From positions 124,001 through 188,000 of the forward strand of contig NZ_BOMB01000031.1 in assembly GCF_016861975.1 (NCBI RefSeq): DNA of 64,000 nt, read 5' to 3'. The position numbers were made by a program, and so were the translations under genes. The notes below the pieces were generated by a model that was given only the letters and a program-made list of their open reading frames with translations, had not been told where the DNA came from and did no database searches. This document shows, one piece after another, positions 1-8,984 of this stretch. This stretch comes from Actinocatenispora rupis (lineage in GTDB: Bacteria > Actinomycetota > Actinomycetes > Mycobacteriales > Micromonosporaceae). How positions within the stretch are numbered: the stretch's first letter is position 1; the number at the start of each line of letters is the position of its first letter.

Positions 1-12
1 AGTCTCTCGGGC

Positions 13-780
13 ATGACGACGCGGGCGGAAACGCTGCCGTTGACCGGGGAGCGCACCGTCCCCGGCATCGCGGTCGAGAACTACTGGTACCGCCGGCACG
101 AGGCCGCGTACCGCGCGGTGGCGTCGATGCTGCCCGCCGGGCGGCTGCTCGAACTCGGCGTCGGCGAGGGCTACGGGGCGGCCCTGCTCGCGACCGGCCG
201 GCGCGTCGTCGGCGTCGACTACGACCTGCCGACGCTCCGGCACGTGACCCGGCGGTACCCGGGGGTGGTGGCGGTGCGGGGGAACGCGGTGGCGCTGCCG
301 GTGGCCGGCGGGTCCGTCGACGCGGTGGTGAGCATGCAGCTCGTCGAACACCTGTGGGACCAGCCGGCGCACCTGGCCGAGTGCGCCCGCGTGCTGCGGC
401 CCGGCGGCGTGCTGGTGCTGTCCACGCCGAACCGGCTCACCTTCTCCCCCGGGTACGACCCGGCGACGGACCGGCCGCGCAACGTCTACCACTCCCGGGA
501 ACTGTCCGCCGCCGAGCTGTCCGCCCTGGTACGTCCGGCACTTCCGGACGCCACCCTGTACGGCCTGCACGCCGGGGCACGGCTGCGCGCCGCCGACGCC
601 GACGCCCGCCGGCGGTACAGGGCGGACCTGGTCGAGGCGCAGCTCGCCACGCCGGCCGAGGAGTGGCCCGCGGAGCTGCGGTCGGCGGTCGGCGCGGTCG
701 CCGCCACCGACTTCGTACTGTCCACTGTGGACGTGGACGATGCGCTGGACCTGGTCGTGGTCGCGACGAAGGACCGGTAG
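13..780 (+). CDS. Class I SAM-dependent methyltransferase (Rv3030-like)
   Basis: This 255-residue protein has a Rossmann methyltransferase fold. The SAM-binding glycine motif (LLELGVGEGYG) is at residues 45-55, followed by the acidic ribose-binding strand (VVGVDYD, about 65-71). It is a methyltransferase_11-type enzyme that moves a methyl group from SAM to an unknown acceptor. The N-terminal stretch (LPLTGERTVPG) and overall length match my memory of mycobacterial Rv3030, which lies beside an alpha-glucan glycosyltransferase in the methylglucose lipopolysaccharide (MGLP) locus. The next gene starts 11 bases after its stop, so it probably heads an operon with the DUF885 gene and the GT4 gene. 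The ATG at 13 lies only 12 bases from the window edge, so a longer N-terminus cannot be excluded. A sugar or glucan acceptor is inferred from context only. Confidence 0.85.
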   Translation: MTTRAETLPLTGERTVPGIAVENYWYRRHEAAYRAVASMLPAGRLLELGVGEGYGAALLATGRRVVGVDYDLPTLRHVTRRYPGVVAVRGNAVALPVAGGSVDAVVSMQLVEHLWDQPAHLAECARVLRPGGVLVLSTPNRLTFSPGYDPATDRPRNVYHSRELSAAELSALVRPALPDATLYGLHAGARLRAADADARRRYRADLVEAQLATPAEEWPAELRSAVGAVAATDFVLSTVDVDDALDLVVVATKDR

Positions 781-791
781 ATTCTGCTCGC

Positions 792-2306
792 ATGGACGCA
801 CGGTTGCGCGCGCTCTGCGATCTGATGGTGCCGACGGCCCGCGAGTCGGTCGGCCGGCACGAGTACGACGGGGTCGTCCAGGACCTGTCCCCCGACGGCG
901 TACGCCGGGCGCTGGCCCGGCTGGCGCCCGCCGGGGCGCACCCGTACCCGGATCCGCACGACGAGGCGCAGGCGTCCGCGGCCGAACACGCCGCCCGGGT
1001 CGCGCTGGGCGACCTCGCCCTGCACCGCGCCAACCCGCTGCACCACGTCGGCAACCTCGACCTCGCCTGCTACGACCGGGAGTACGCGCCGGCCGGCGAG
1101 CGCGCCGCGGCCCGCCGGGCGCACCTCGCCGCCTGGCCGGACGCGGTCGACGCGGCGGTCGAGGCGCTCGACCGGGTACCGGCGCCCGTCGCGGCGGCGA
1201 CCCTGTCCGCGGCCCGCGGCCTCGCCGGTCAGGTACGCGACGACGACGGTGCGGCGGGACGGGCGGCGCTCGCCGCGCACGGCCGGCTCGTCGCCCACCT
1301 GGAACGGGCCGCGCGGGACGGCCACCCGGAGACCGCGCTCGGCGGTACCGCGCTGGCGGCGCTGCTGTCGTCGGCGGAGGCGCTGCCGGTGGACCTCACC
1401 GCGCTCGCCGCGCTCGCCGACGCCGAACGCGACCGGATGCGCGCCCTGCTGTCCGAGGCGTGCGACCGGATCGCGCCCGGAGTGTCCACATCGGACACCG
1501 TCGCCGCGCTGCTCGCCGACCACCCCGACATCGACGGCGTACTCACCGAGGCGCGGGCGCTGACCGCCGAGGTGATCGCCTGGACCGCCGAGCGCGGCCT
1601 GATGCCGTACGACGACGGCGAGTGCCGGGTCGGGCCGGCCCCGGAGTCGCGCCGCTGGGCGATGGCGATGATGGCGTGGGCCGCACCGTACGAGGCGGAC
1701 TCGCCGAGCTGGTACCACGTGACGCCGCCGGAGCCGGACTGGCCGGCGGCCGAACGGGAGGAGTGGCTGGCGGTCTTCAGCCGCACCAGCCTGCCGGCGA
1801 TCACCGTGCACGAGGTCGCGCCGGGCCACTTCTCGCACGGTCGGGCGTTGCGCCGCGCCCCGTCCGCGGTGCGCCGCACGCTGATCGGCGAGTCGTTCGT
1901 CGAGGGCTGGGCGCACTACGCCGAGGAGATGGCGCTGGAGGAGGGTTTCCACGCCGACGATCCGCGGTTCGCGGCGGGCGTGGCGCTGGAGGCCCTGGTC
2001 CGGGTCGTACGGCTGAGCGCGGCGATCGGGCTGCACACCGGCGCGATGACCGTCGCCGAGGCGGCGGCCCGGTTCACCGCCGACGCGTACCTGCAGGGGC
2101 CGGCGGCGCTGGCCGAGGCGTACCGGGGGACGTTCGACCCCACGTACGGCCGGTACACGTGGGGCAAGCTCGCCATCCTCGACCTGCGGGAGCGGGCCCG
2201 GCGGGCCTGGGGCGCCGGCTTCTCGCTGCCCCGGCTGCACGCCGCGCTGCTCGCCCTCGGCTCCCCGCCGCTCGGCCTGCTCGACACCGCCGTCGAGCGG
2301 GGCTGA
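792..2306 (+). CDS. DUF885 family putative metallohydrolase
   Basis: This 504-residue protein carries the DUF885 signature: a zinc-binding HEVAPGH motif at about residues 340-346 and a second acidic motif (ESFVEGWAHYAEEM) about 25 residues later. The family is predicted to form an M3-like helical zinc peptidase; substrates are mostly unknown. No signal peptide or membrane segment is visible, so it is probably cytoplasmic. The ATG at 792 was chosen because it follows the methyltransferase stop by 11 bases and begins the conserved part; the open frame extends further upstream, but only inside the methyltransferase gene. It lies between two genes resembling the Rv3030/Rv3032 pair, at the place where I remember a GH57 branching enzyme in mycobacteria. 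It therefore looks like a lineage-specific insertion. Confidence 0.8.
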   Translation: MDARLRALCDLMVPTARESVGRHEYDGVVQDLSPDGVRRALARLAPAGAHPYPDPHDEAQASAAEHAARVALGDLALHRANPLHHVGNLDLACYDREYAPAGERAAARRAHLAAWPDAVDAAVEALDRVPAPVAAATLSAARGLAGQVRDDDGAAGRAALAAHGRLVAHLERAARDGHPETALGGTALAALLSSAEALPVDLTALAALADAERDRMRALLSEACDRIAPGVSTSDTVAALLADHPDIDGVLTEARALTAEVIAWTAERGLMPYDDGECRVGPAPESRRWAMAMMAWAAPYEADSPSWYHVTPPEPDWPAAEREEWLAVFSRTSLPAITVHEVAPGHFSHGRALRRAPSAVRRTLIGESFVEGWAHYAEEMALEEGFHADDPRFAAGVALEALVRVVRLSAAIGLHTGAMTVAEAAARFTADAYLQGPAALAEAYRGTFDPTYGRYTWGKLAILDLRERARRAWGAGFSLPRLHAALLALGSPPLGLLDTAVERG

Positions 2307-2369
2307 CCCCGCCGGCCGCACCGGCCCTGCGGACGTACCGGTCGGTAACGGGTGCCAGAATCATCGACC

Positions 2370-3662
2370 ATGCGCGTGCTGATGCTGTCCTGGGAGTACC
2401 CGCCGGTCGTCGTCGGCGGGCTGGGCCGGCACGTGCACGCGCTGTCCACCGCGCTCGCCGCCGCCGGGCACGAGGTCACGGTCGTCACCCGGCACGGCGG
2501 GGACGCCCCGCTCGACGAGGTACGCGACGGGGTGCGGATCGTACGGGCACCCGCGGACCCGCCGCTGTTCCCGTTCGCGACCGAGACGCTGCTGGCGTTC
2601 ACGATGTCGCTCAACCACGCGCTGACCCGGGCCGCGCTGCGCGTCTGCGCCGAGCAGGAGTACGACGTCGTGCACGGGCACGACTGGCTGGTGACGCACG
2701 CGGCCGTGACGCTCAAGCACCACCTGCGGGTACCGCTGGTCGCGACCGTGCACGCCACCGAGGCCGGCCGGCACTCCGGCTGGCTGCCCGCCGAACTCAA
2801 CCGGTGCATCCACTCCGTCGAGTGGTGGCTGGCGTACGAGGCGCGCCGGGTGCTGGTCTGCTCCGGGTACATGCGCTGGGAGGTCAGCCGGCTGTTCGAG
2901 CTGCCCGCCGGGAAGGTCCGGGTCATCCCGAACGGCGTGGACCCGGCCGCGTTCCGCGTCACCCCGCGCCAGGTCCGCGCCGCGCGCGAGGAGTACGCCG
3001 GGGACGGGCCGCTCGTCGTGTACGCCGGCCGCCTCGTGTACGAGAAGGGCGTCCAGGACCTGATCGCCGCGACTCCCGCGCTGCGGCGGCGGTTCCCCGG
3101 GCTGCGCGTGGTCGTCGCCGGCGAGGGCAAGTACGCCGACGAGCTGGCCGCCGAGGTCACCCGCCGCCGGCTCGGCCGTACGGTGCGGTTCGCCGGGTTC
3201 CTGCCCACCGAACCGGCCCGCGCCGGCGAACCGAGCCTCCCCGCACTCTTCGCCGCCGCCGACTGCGCCGTCGTACCCAGCCGGTACGAGCCGTTCGGGA
3301 TGGTGGCGCTGGAGGCCGCCGCCGCCGGCGCGCCGCTCGCGGTGTCGGCGACCGGCGGGCTCGCCGAGTTCGTCGAGCCGGGCACCACCGGCGTCACGTT
3401 CCCGCCCAAGGACCCGGCCGGGCTCGCCGACGCCGTCTCCACCGTCCTCCGCGACGAGGTACTCGCCCGGCGGCTGTCCCGGCGTGCCCGCGCCCTCGTC
3501 ATCGACCGGTACTCCTGGCCCGCCATCGCCGCCCGCACCGTCGAGGCGTACGAGCAGGCCGGGCGCGACGAGCGGGCGCTCCGCGCGGCCGGTACCGCGG
3601 ACGGCCCGGTCCCCCCGATCACCGTCCCGGACGGCAACCTCCTCCGCGACGGCTCCGCCTGA
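2370..3662 (+). CDS. GT4 family alpha-glucan glucosyltransferase (Rv3032-like)
   Basis: This 430-residue GT-B enzyme begins MRVLMLSWEYPP with the glycine loop GGLGRH at residues 16-21. It ends in a GT4 nucleotide-sugar domain containing the EX7E pair (E307 and E315 within SRYEPFGMVALEA). The N-terminus and the segment HATEAGRHSGW closely match my memory of mycobacterial Rv3032, an alpha-1,4-glucosyltransferase that elongates methylglucose lipopolysaccharide and contributes to glycogen. It is also related to GlgM, the maltose-1-phosphate synthase, so either role is possible. The ATG at 2370 starts the family-typical N-terminus; an in-frame ATG 18 bases upstream lacks such support. The last 35 or so residues form a low-complexity tail. 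Partner glucan genes (glgX, glgP, glgE, treS, mak, glgB) occur elsewhere in the window. Confidence 0.85.
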   Translation: MRVLMLSWEYPPVVVGGLGRHVHALSTALAAAGHEVTVVTRHGGDAPLDEVRDGVRIVRAPADPPLFPFATETLLAFTMSLNHALTRAALRVCAEQEYDVVHGHDWLVTHAAVTLKHHLRVPLVATVHATEAGRHSGWLPAELNRCIHSVEWWLAYEARRVLVCSGYMRWEVSRLFELPAGKVRVIPNGVDPAAFRVTPRQVRAAREEYAGDGPLVVYAGRLVYEKGVQDLIAATPALRRRFPGLRVVVAGEGKYADELAAEVTRRRLGRTVRFAGFLPTEPARAGEPSLPALFAAADCAVVPSRYEPFGMVALEAAAAGAPLAVSATGGLAEFVEPGTTGVTFPPKDPAGLADAVSTVLRDEVLARRLSRRARALVIDRYSWPAIAARTVEAYEQAGRDERALRAAGTADGPVPPITVPDGNLLRDGSA

Positions 3663-4021
3663 CCGCGGCTCCGCCGCGCACACTGATCCCGCCCGGTTCG
3701 GCCCGACCGTCGCAACCACCCGATCCCGCGGCGGCTGCGCACGACCGGAGTTGCCGTACTACCAACGGATCCCGCCCCCAGCGGCCCGCCCGACGCCACC
3801 TGAACCCCGGATCGGCGTTGCCCGACCGGACCCGCCGTGCCCGCACGGCTCCGACCCGGCAGCCTTCCGGCGCGGTCGTCCGCGGCAGCACCATCCGACC
3901 GGAGTTGCCGTGCTGCCAACGGATCCCGCCCGGAGCGACCGGCTCGGATATTTTTGGGTTTGACCTAAGTACGGGACGGGGCTAGGTTTGGCGCGACCCA
4001 GCCGCACGATGCGGAGGAACG
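3663..4021. repeat. Non-coding gap with a 41-bp direct repeat
   Basis: This 359-base gap between the GT4 gene and mca holds no convincing gene; the open frames crossing it are proline/arginine-rich and lack recognisable motifs. It contains a 41-bp direct repeat at 3743-3783 and 3897-3937, about 37 of 41 bases identical, with the core TACCAACGGATCCCGCC or TGCCAACGGATCCCGCC. The spacing is 154 bases. An AT-richer stretch (3949-3985) just before mca is the likely promoter region. Confidence 0.6.
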
Positions 4022-4870
4022 ATGGCCGACCTGCGACTGCTCGCCGTACACGCACATCCGGACGACGAGTCCAGCAAGGGCGCGGCCACGCTCGCGCGGT
4101 ACGCGGCGGAGGGCGTCGACGTGCTGGTGGCGACCTGCACCGGCGGCGAACGCGGCGACGTGCTCAACCCGCACCTGGACACCGCCGAAACGAGGGCCCG
4201 GCTGCCGGAGCTGCGCCGGGCGGAGATGGCCGAGGCGGCGCGGCTGCTCGGGGTCCGGCAGCGGTTCCTCGGGTTCACCGACTCCGGGCTGCCGGCGGCC
4301 GGCGAGGCGCTGCCGGACGGCTGTTTCGCCCGCGTACCAACGGATGTCGCCGCGGAACGGTTGACCGCGGTGCTGCGGGAGTTCCGCCCGCAGGTGGTCG
4401 TGACGTACGACCCGAGCGGCGGCTACCCGCACCCGGACCATGTCCGTACGCACGAGGTGGCGGTGGCGGCGTTCGACGCGGCGGGCGACCCGGCCCGGTT
4501 CCCCGGCGCGGGGCCGGCGTGGCGGCCGGACAAGCTCTACTACCTGGCGGTGCTGTCGCCGGACTGGTTCCGGGCGCTGCACGAGGGGATGCTCGCGCGC
4601 GGACTGGCGTCACCGTTCGGGGAGGTGCTCGGCGAGCTGGACGGCGTGGCCGGGCTGCCGGTCACCACCCGCGTCGAGTGCGCCGCGTACTTCGGGGTCC
4701 GGGACGCGGCGGCCCGCGCGCACGCCACGCAGATGGCGCCGGAGCACCCGTTCTTCGTACATCCGCGGGATCTGGAGCGCGCGGCGTGGCCGACCGAGGA
4801 CTACCAGCTGGCGCGCAGCCACGTACCGGTGTCGACGCCGGAGAGCGACCTGTTCGCCGGCCTGCGCTGA
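4022..4870 (+). CDS. mca: Mycothiol S-conjugate amidase
   Basis: This 282-residue PIG-L/LmbE zinc amidase has the N-terminal metal motif HAHPDDE at residues 10-16 and the second metal motif HPDH at 137-140. Mca cleaves mycothiol S-conjugates at the glucosamine-cysteine bond, releasing a mercapturic acid for export and GlcN-inositol for recycling. The stretch AVHAHPDDESSKGAATLARY, the DCFARVP segment and the WPTE...LARS...ETELFAG-like C-terminus fit Mca better than its paralogue MshB. The start ATG is preceded by GGAGGA about 5 bases upstream. It appears to be a single-gene unit in the cytoplasm. Its presence supports an actinobacterial host that uses mycothiol. Confidence 0.9.
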   Translation: MADLRLLAVHAHPDDESSKGAATLARYAAEGVDVLVATCTGGERGDVLNPHLDTAETRARLPELRRAEMAEAARLLGVRQRFLGFTDSGLPAAGEALPDGCFARVPTDVAAERLTAVLREFRPQVVVTYDPSGGYPHPDHVRTHEVAVAAFDAAGDPARFPGAGPAWRPDKLYYLAVLSPDWFRALHEGMLARGLASPFGEVLGELDGVAGLPVTTRVECAAYFGVRDAAARAHATQMAPEHPFFVHPRDLERAAWPTEDYQLARSHVPVSTPESDLFAGLR

Positions 4871-4944
4871 CCGGGGCAAGGCGGGACCGGACGGACGGGG
4901 CAGACCTTGACAGCACGGGGCAAACGTACTTAAGTGCACTCCAT

Positions 4945-4963
4945 CAGTTAGGTTTCCTTACTG
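4945..4963. promoter_or_regulatory. Inverted repeat upstream of the chitinase gene
   Basis: The 19-mer CAGTTAGGTTTCCTTACTG has dyad symmetry with arms CAGTxAGG and CCTxACTG. It lies 37 bases upstream of the chitinase start, where an operator would sit. Its half-sites TTAGG and CCTTA resemble those in the palindrome before the ROK regulator (23397-23411), but with a centre 4 bases shorter. Binding by that ROK protein is an inference. Confidence 0.5.
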
Positions 4964-4999
4964 AAAGCCCCGTGCCGACCCCCCAGTCAAGGAGCCCCC

Positions 5000-6049
5000 A
5001 TGCGTAGACCACGCCCGCGTCGTACCCGCCTGGCCGCGGCTTTCGCGGCGGCGGCCACCGTACTCGGCGGTGCGGCCCTCGCCGGGGTCGCGGCCAGCCC
5101 GGCCACCGCCGCGACCGCGCTCCCCGCCCACCTGTCCGCCCCGTACTTCGAGGCGTGGAACGGCGACAGCCTCGCCGGGCTCGCGCAGCAGTCCGGCAAC
5201 CGGTACCTGACGATGGCGTTCCTGCAGGCCGACCGGAAGGGCTCCTGCACGCCGTACTGGAACGGCGACAGCGGGATGCCGGTGGACGCCGCGCAGTTCG
5301 GCTCGGACATCGACACGATGCGGGCCGCCGGCGGTGACGTGATCCCGTCCTTCGGCGGGTACACGGCGGACAACACCGGCACCGAGATCGCCGACTCGTG
5401 CACCGACGTCGACGCCATCGCCGCCGCGTACGAGAAGGTCGTGACGACGTACGACGTGACGCGGATCGACCTCGACATCGAGGACAACTCGCTGACGAAC
5501 TCCGCCGGCATCACCCGGCGGAACCAGGCCATCAGGAAGGTCGAGGACTGGGCCGCGGCGCAGGGCCGCACCGTGCAGTTCTCGTACACGCTGCCGTGCA
5601 CGGTGAACGGTCTCGCCGACGACGCGTACGCGGTGCTGTCGGACGCGGTGGCCAACGGCGCGCGCGTCGACGTCGTCAACGTCATGACGTTCGACTACTA
5701 CGACGGCGGCAGCCACGAGATGGCCGATGACACGAAGACCGCGGCGACCGGGCTGCACGACCAGCTCGCCGACCTGTACCCGGGCACGGACGACGCGGCG
5801 CTGTGGCAGAAGATCGGCGTCACCGAGATGATCGGCATCGACGACTACGGCGCGGCCGAGACGTTCACGACGGCCGACGCGCCGGCCGTGGAGAGCTGGG
5901 CCGAGAGCAAGGGTCTCGCGATGCTGTCGTTCTGGGCGCTGCAACGCGACAACGGCGGCTGCCCCGGCACCGGCGGCAGCGACACCTGCTCCGGCGTCGA
6001 CCAGTCGATCTGGCAGTTCTCCCAGGCGTTCGCCGCGTTCGACGGCTGA
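5000..6049 (+). CDS. Secreted GH18 chitinase
   Basis: This 349-residue exported protein has an Arg-rich n-region, a hydrophobic core and a probable cleavage after the alanines near residue 38 (ASPATAA). The mature part is a single GH18 barrel. The strand-4 catalytic motif appears as DLDIE (D157, D159, E161), in which E161 is the acid/base and the substrate acetamido group assists catalysis. A strand-6 motif follows (MTFDYYD). No chitin-binding or fibronectin module is attached, so it is a compact chitinase, close to bacterial GH18 enzymes usually annotated as endo-acting. The ATG at 5000 is preceded by AAGGAG at 4989-4994. It probably supplies chito-oligosaccharides to the importer and GH3 enzyme at 23.5-28.3 kb, a link supported by a related upstream palindrome. 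Confidence 0.88.
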   Translation: MRRPRPRRTRLAAAFAAAATVLGGAALAGVAASPATAATALPAHLSAPYFEAWNGDSLAGLAQQSGNRYLTMAFLQADRKGSCTPYWNGDSGMPVDAAQFGSDIDTMRAAGGDVIPSFGGYTADNTGTEIADSCTDVDAIAAAYEKVVTTYDVTRIDLDIEDNSLTNSAGITRRNQAIRKVEDWAAAQGRTVQFSYTLPCTVNGLADDAYAVLSDAVANGARVDVVNVMTFDYYDGGSHEMADDTKTAATGLHDQLADLYPGTDDAALWQKIGVTEMIGIDDYGAAETFTTADAPAVESWAESKGLAMLSFWALQRDNGGCPGTGGSDTCSGVDQSIWQFSQAFAAFDG

Positions 6050-6060
6050 CCCGCGTACCG

Positions 6061-6096
6061 ACCGCGGCCCCGGACCTCGCCGTCCGGGGCCGCGGT
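6061..6096. terminator. Bidirectional hairpin terminator
   Basis: A perfect 15-bp stem (ACCGCGGCCCCGGAC and its complement) with a 6-base loop lies between the convergent chitinase and TPP-enzyme genes, 12 bases after one stop and 5 bases after the other. There is no U-tract, as is common in GC-rich actinobacteria. Confidence 0.8.
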
Positions 6097-6100
6097 GCGC

Positions 6101-7711
6101 TCACGCCAGGTTCGCGCTGCGCGGGTACGCGTCGGCCGGATCGGTCAGCACGTTCACCAGGTACGGCACTCCCGCGTCGAACGCGCGCCGCAGCGCCGGC
6201 CCCAGGTCGGCCGGCTTCGTCACCGTCTCCCCCGCCCCGCCGAGCGCCGACACCACGTCGTCGTACCGCAGGCCGGGGGTGAGATCGGCGGCCACGTCGT
6301 AGCCGTACACCATGTTCATGGGGTGCTTCTCCAGGCCCCAGATGCCGTTGTTGCCGCAGACCATCACGACCGGCAGCTTCTGCCGCGCCAGCGACTCCAC
6401 GTCCATCAGCGAGAAGCCCGCCGCGCCGTCCCCGAGCAGCACGCAGACCTGCCGGTCCGGGTACGTCAGGCGGGCGCCGGCCGCGTAGCCCATGCCCGTG
6501 CCGAGGCAGCCGTACGGCCCGGGGTCCAGCCAGCAGCCCGGCCGACCCGGATCCAGGTACTTCCCCGCGTACGACACGAAGTCGCCGCCGTCGCCGATCA
6601 CCACGGCGTCCTCGTCGAGTACCTGGCGCAGCTCGCCGTACACCCGGGCCGGCCTGATCGGGTCGGTGTCCGCGGTCAGCTGCTCCTCGTCGGCGGCCCG
6701 GGCCGCGTCCTCCGCGGTACGCAGCGTCGCCACCCAGCCGGCGTGGTCCGTCCGGTCACCCCGGTACGCGGCCAGCCCGGACAGCACCAGCCGCAGGTCA
6801 CCCGCCGGCGACACGGCCGGCGACACGTGCGTCGCGCGCTGGCCCGGCGCGTCCACCACGTGCACCACCTGCGCGTCGCCGAAGTCGCCGAACCCCAACC
6901 GGAAGTCCAGCGCGGTACCGACGACCACGACCACGTCCGCCTGCTTCAGCGCCGTACGCCGGGCCCGCGAGAACGCCAGCGCGTGCCCTCGCGGCAGCAG
7001 CCCGCGACCCATGCCGTTCGGGAACACCGGGACCGTCAGCGCCTCGACGCACTCCCGCAGCGCCGCCACCGCGTCCCCCGTGTACACGTCGGAACCGGCG
7101 ATCACGACCGGGCGCTCCGCGCGGGCGATCAGCGCCGCCGCCTTCGCCACGTCGTCCGGGTCCGGGTCGAGCGGCGCCGGGCGTACCGCCTCGGGCAGCT
7201 CGACGTCCGCCCGCGAGAACACCACGTCCATCGGCAGGTCCAGGAACACCGGACCGCGGTGCGGACTCAGCGCCGCCAACGTCGCCGCCTGGACGTCCGC
7301 CGCCATCCGCTCCGGCGCCGTCACCGTCGTCGCGTACTTCGTCACCGAGGCGACGATCGGCACGTGGTCCAGCTCCTGCAGGCTGCCCGCACCCCACCGC
7401 CACTGCGGCGCCCGGCCACCGAGCACCACCACCGGCGCGCCGTTGAAGTACGCCGAGGTGATGCCCGAGATGCCGTTCGTGACGCCCGGACCGGCCGTCA
7501 GTACCGCCACGCCCGGCCGGCGCTGGAGCTTCGCCACGGCCTCGGCGGCGAACACCGCGGTCTGCTCGTGCCGGACGTCGACGATGCGTACGCCCGCCCG
7601 GTGCGCCGCGTCGTACAGCGGGAAGACGTGCCCGCCGGACAGCGTGAACAGCTCCGTGACCCCGTACTCGCGCAGCGCGGCCAGGGCCAGATCGCCGCCG
7701 TGCCCTTCCAT
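6101..7711 (-). CDS. Thiamine pyrophosphate-dependent acetolactate synthase-like enzyme
   Basis: This 536-residue protein has the three-domain acetohydroxyacid synthase/pyruvate decarboxylase layout. The N-terminal PYR domain holds the catalytic Glu (E49 in RHEQTAVFAAEA), a central domain follows, and the C-terminal PP domain carries the Mg-TPP motif GDG...NN (GDGAAGFSLMD...GNNGIWG). It most resembles, from memory, the mycobacterial IlvG/Rv1820 branch, which is annotated as acetolactate synthase but lies apart from ilvBN and has an uncertain reaction. No small regulatory subunit is nearby. The ATG at 7711 has a strong AGGAGG upstream. It is monocistronic, ending at the terminator shared with the chitinase gene. 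An oxalyl-CoA-decarboxylase-like or other 2-keto acid decarboxylase activity remains possible. Confidence 0.8.
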   Translation of the reverse strand: MEGHGGDLALAALREYGVTELFTLSGGHVFPLYDAAHRAGVRIVDVRHEQTAVFAAEAVAKLQRRPGVAVLTAGPGVTNGISGITSAYFNGAPVVVLGGRAPQWRWGAGSLQELDHVPIVASVTKYATTVTAPERMAADVQAATLAALSPHRGPVFLDLPMDVVFSRADVELPEAVRPAPLDPDPDDVAKAAALIARAERPVVIAGSDVYTGDAVAALRECVEALTVPVFPNGMGRGLLPRGHALAFSRARRTALKQADVVVVVGTALDFRLGFGDFGDAQVVHVVDAPGQRATHVSPAVSPAGDLRLVLSGLAAYRGDRTDHAGWVATLRTAEDAARAADEEQLTADTDPIRPARVYGELRQVLDEDAVVIGDGGDFVSYAGKYLDPGRPGCWLDPGPYGCLGTGMGYAAGARLTYPDRQVCVLLGDGAAGFSLMDVESLARQKLPVVMVCGNNGIWGLEKHPMNMVYGYDVAADLTPGLRYDDVVSALGGAGETVTKPADLGPALRRAFDAGVPYLVNVLTDPADAYPRSANLA

Positions 7712-7744
7712 CCCGCCTCCTGATGATCGACAGTGCCGGGCATG

Positions 7745-8851
7745 TTACCGGCGGGTAGTCCGCAACGGAACCGCACCCGCGTCCCCCGCCGCCCGCGTGC
7801 CGGCCGCCTCCGGACCCGCACCCTCGGGTACGGCGGGCTCCGGTACGGCGGGCTCCGGCGGCGTGGCCTCGTGGCCCGCCGGCACGGCGTCCCGGTTCGT
7901 GGCGGGGATCGTGGGCTCCGCCGTCACCGCGCCCATCGTGACGTCCGGAATCGTCGCCTCGGCGCGCGTGGCTCCGGCGTCCGTGACCTCGGGGCCCGTT
8001 GCCTCCGGGGCCGTGGTCTCCGCCGGCGTGACCTCCGGAATCGTCGCCTCGGCGCGCGTGGCTCGGGTGCCCGTGACCTCCGGCGGAGCACCCGCCGACG
8101 GGACGATGGAGTCCGCCGCCGTGGCGTCCGGGCCCGCTGCCGGCGCACTGGTCACCGCTGCGTCGCCGGGGATCGGAGCTGGCGCTGGGGCCTCCGCATC
8201 CGGCTCGGGCGACGGATCCGGTACGGAAGCGGCGGGGCGGCGGCTGCGCAGGACGCGGGCCGGTACGCCACCGGCGATCGAGTACGCGGGGATGGCCTTG
8301 GTGGCGACCGCGTTGGCGGCGAGGACGCTGCCGCGGCCGATGTGGACGCCGCGGGTGACGGTCGCCTTGGTGCCGAGCCAGCAGTCGGGGCCGATGCGGA
8401 CCGGCGACTTCACGATGCCCTGGTCCTTGATCGGACGGTCGAGGTCGGTGGTCACGTGGTCGAAGTCGCAGACGTACACCCAGTCGGCGACGAGGGTGGC
8501 GGCGCCGATCTCGATGTCCAGGTATCCGTTGACGGTGACGTCGGTGCCGAAGACGACCTTGTCACCGACCCGGACGGTGCCCTCGTGGGCGCGGACCGCG
8601 CAGTCGTTGCCGATGTGCACCCAGCGACCGAGTACGAGGCGGCCGTGGCCCGGGCGCGCGGTCAGCTCCACCCGCTTGCCCAGGAACACGAACCCCTCGG
8701 TCACGATGTCGCGCCGGCGCAGCCGCAGCTTCGCGAACCGCCAGTACCGGACCAGGTAGTACGGCGTGAACGCGCGGTGCCGCCACACCCAGCGCGCCGA
8801 CGCCCAGGTGAGGAACCGCGCCTGCCGCGGATCCCGTCGCCTCCGCCCCAT
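7745..8851 (-). CDS. Left-handed beta-helix acyltransferase with long disordered tail (Rv3034c-like)
   Basis: Residues 1-205 form a basic N-terminal segment and a hexapeptide-repeat acyltransferase domain of the kind that acetylates sugars. The conserved VCDFDHVTTD segment (His132 a candidate catalytic base) and the run IKDQGIVKSPVRIG are diagnostic. They match my memory of mycobacterial Rv3034c in the MGLP region. Residues 211-368 are a low-complexity tail of Ala, Pro, Thr and Glu with repeated (T/S)xPEVT and RAEATIP-type units; the catalytic fold appears complete without it. No membrane segment is visible. The gene is transcribed leftward after the 333-residue membrane protein gene. A sugar or glucan acceptor is inferred from the neighbourhood. 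Confidence 0.8.
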   Translation of the reverse strand: MGRRRRDPRQARFLTWASARWVWRHRAFTPYYLVRYWRFAKLRLRRRDIVTEGFVFLGKRVELTARPGHGRLVLGRWVHIGNDCAVRAHEGTVRVGDKVVFGTDVTVNGYLDIEIGAATLVADWVYVCDFDHVTTDLDRPIKDQGIVKSPVRIGPDCWLGTKATVTRGVHIGRGSVLAANAVATKAIPAYSIAGGVPARVLRSRRPAASVPDPSPEPDAEAPAPAPIPGDAAVTSAPAAGPDATAADSIVPSAGAPPEVTGTRATRAEATIPEVTPAETTAPEATGPEVTDAGATRAEATIPDVTMGAVTAEPTIPATNRDAVPAGHEATPPEPAVPEPAVPEGAGPEAAGTRAAGDAGAVPLRTTRR

Positions 8852-8984
8852 GCGCAGAACCTACCTCCCGGTAACGCCGCGCCGTGACAGCACCGCCCGA
8901 CCCGGGGATGTCACGGCCGGGTACCGGCGGTAGCCAGCAGCGCCACCTCGGGCTCGGAGAACTGCGGGTGCACCACGACCGCGG

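Noticed and set aside
3484-3963. Open frame across the gap after the GT4 gene
   Set aside because: Low complexity (Pro, Ser, Arg), overlaps the GT4 gene and the direct repeats, and has no similarity I can name.
740-3985. 1081-codon plus-strand frame across the DUF885 and GT4 genes
   Set aside because: Arg/Pro/Gly-rich shadow frame without motifs; the genes in the other frames have clear families.
4931-4970. Riboswitch before the chitinase gene
   Set aside because: The only structure is a short DNA palindrome consistent with a protein operator; no conserved riboswitch elements are visible.
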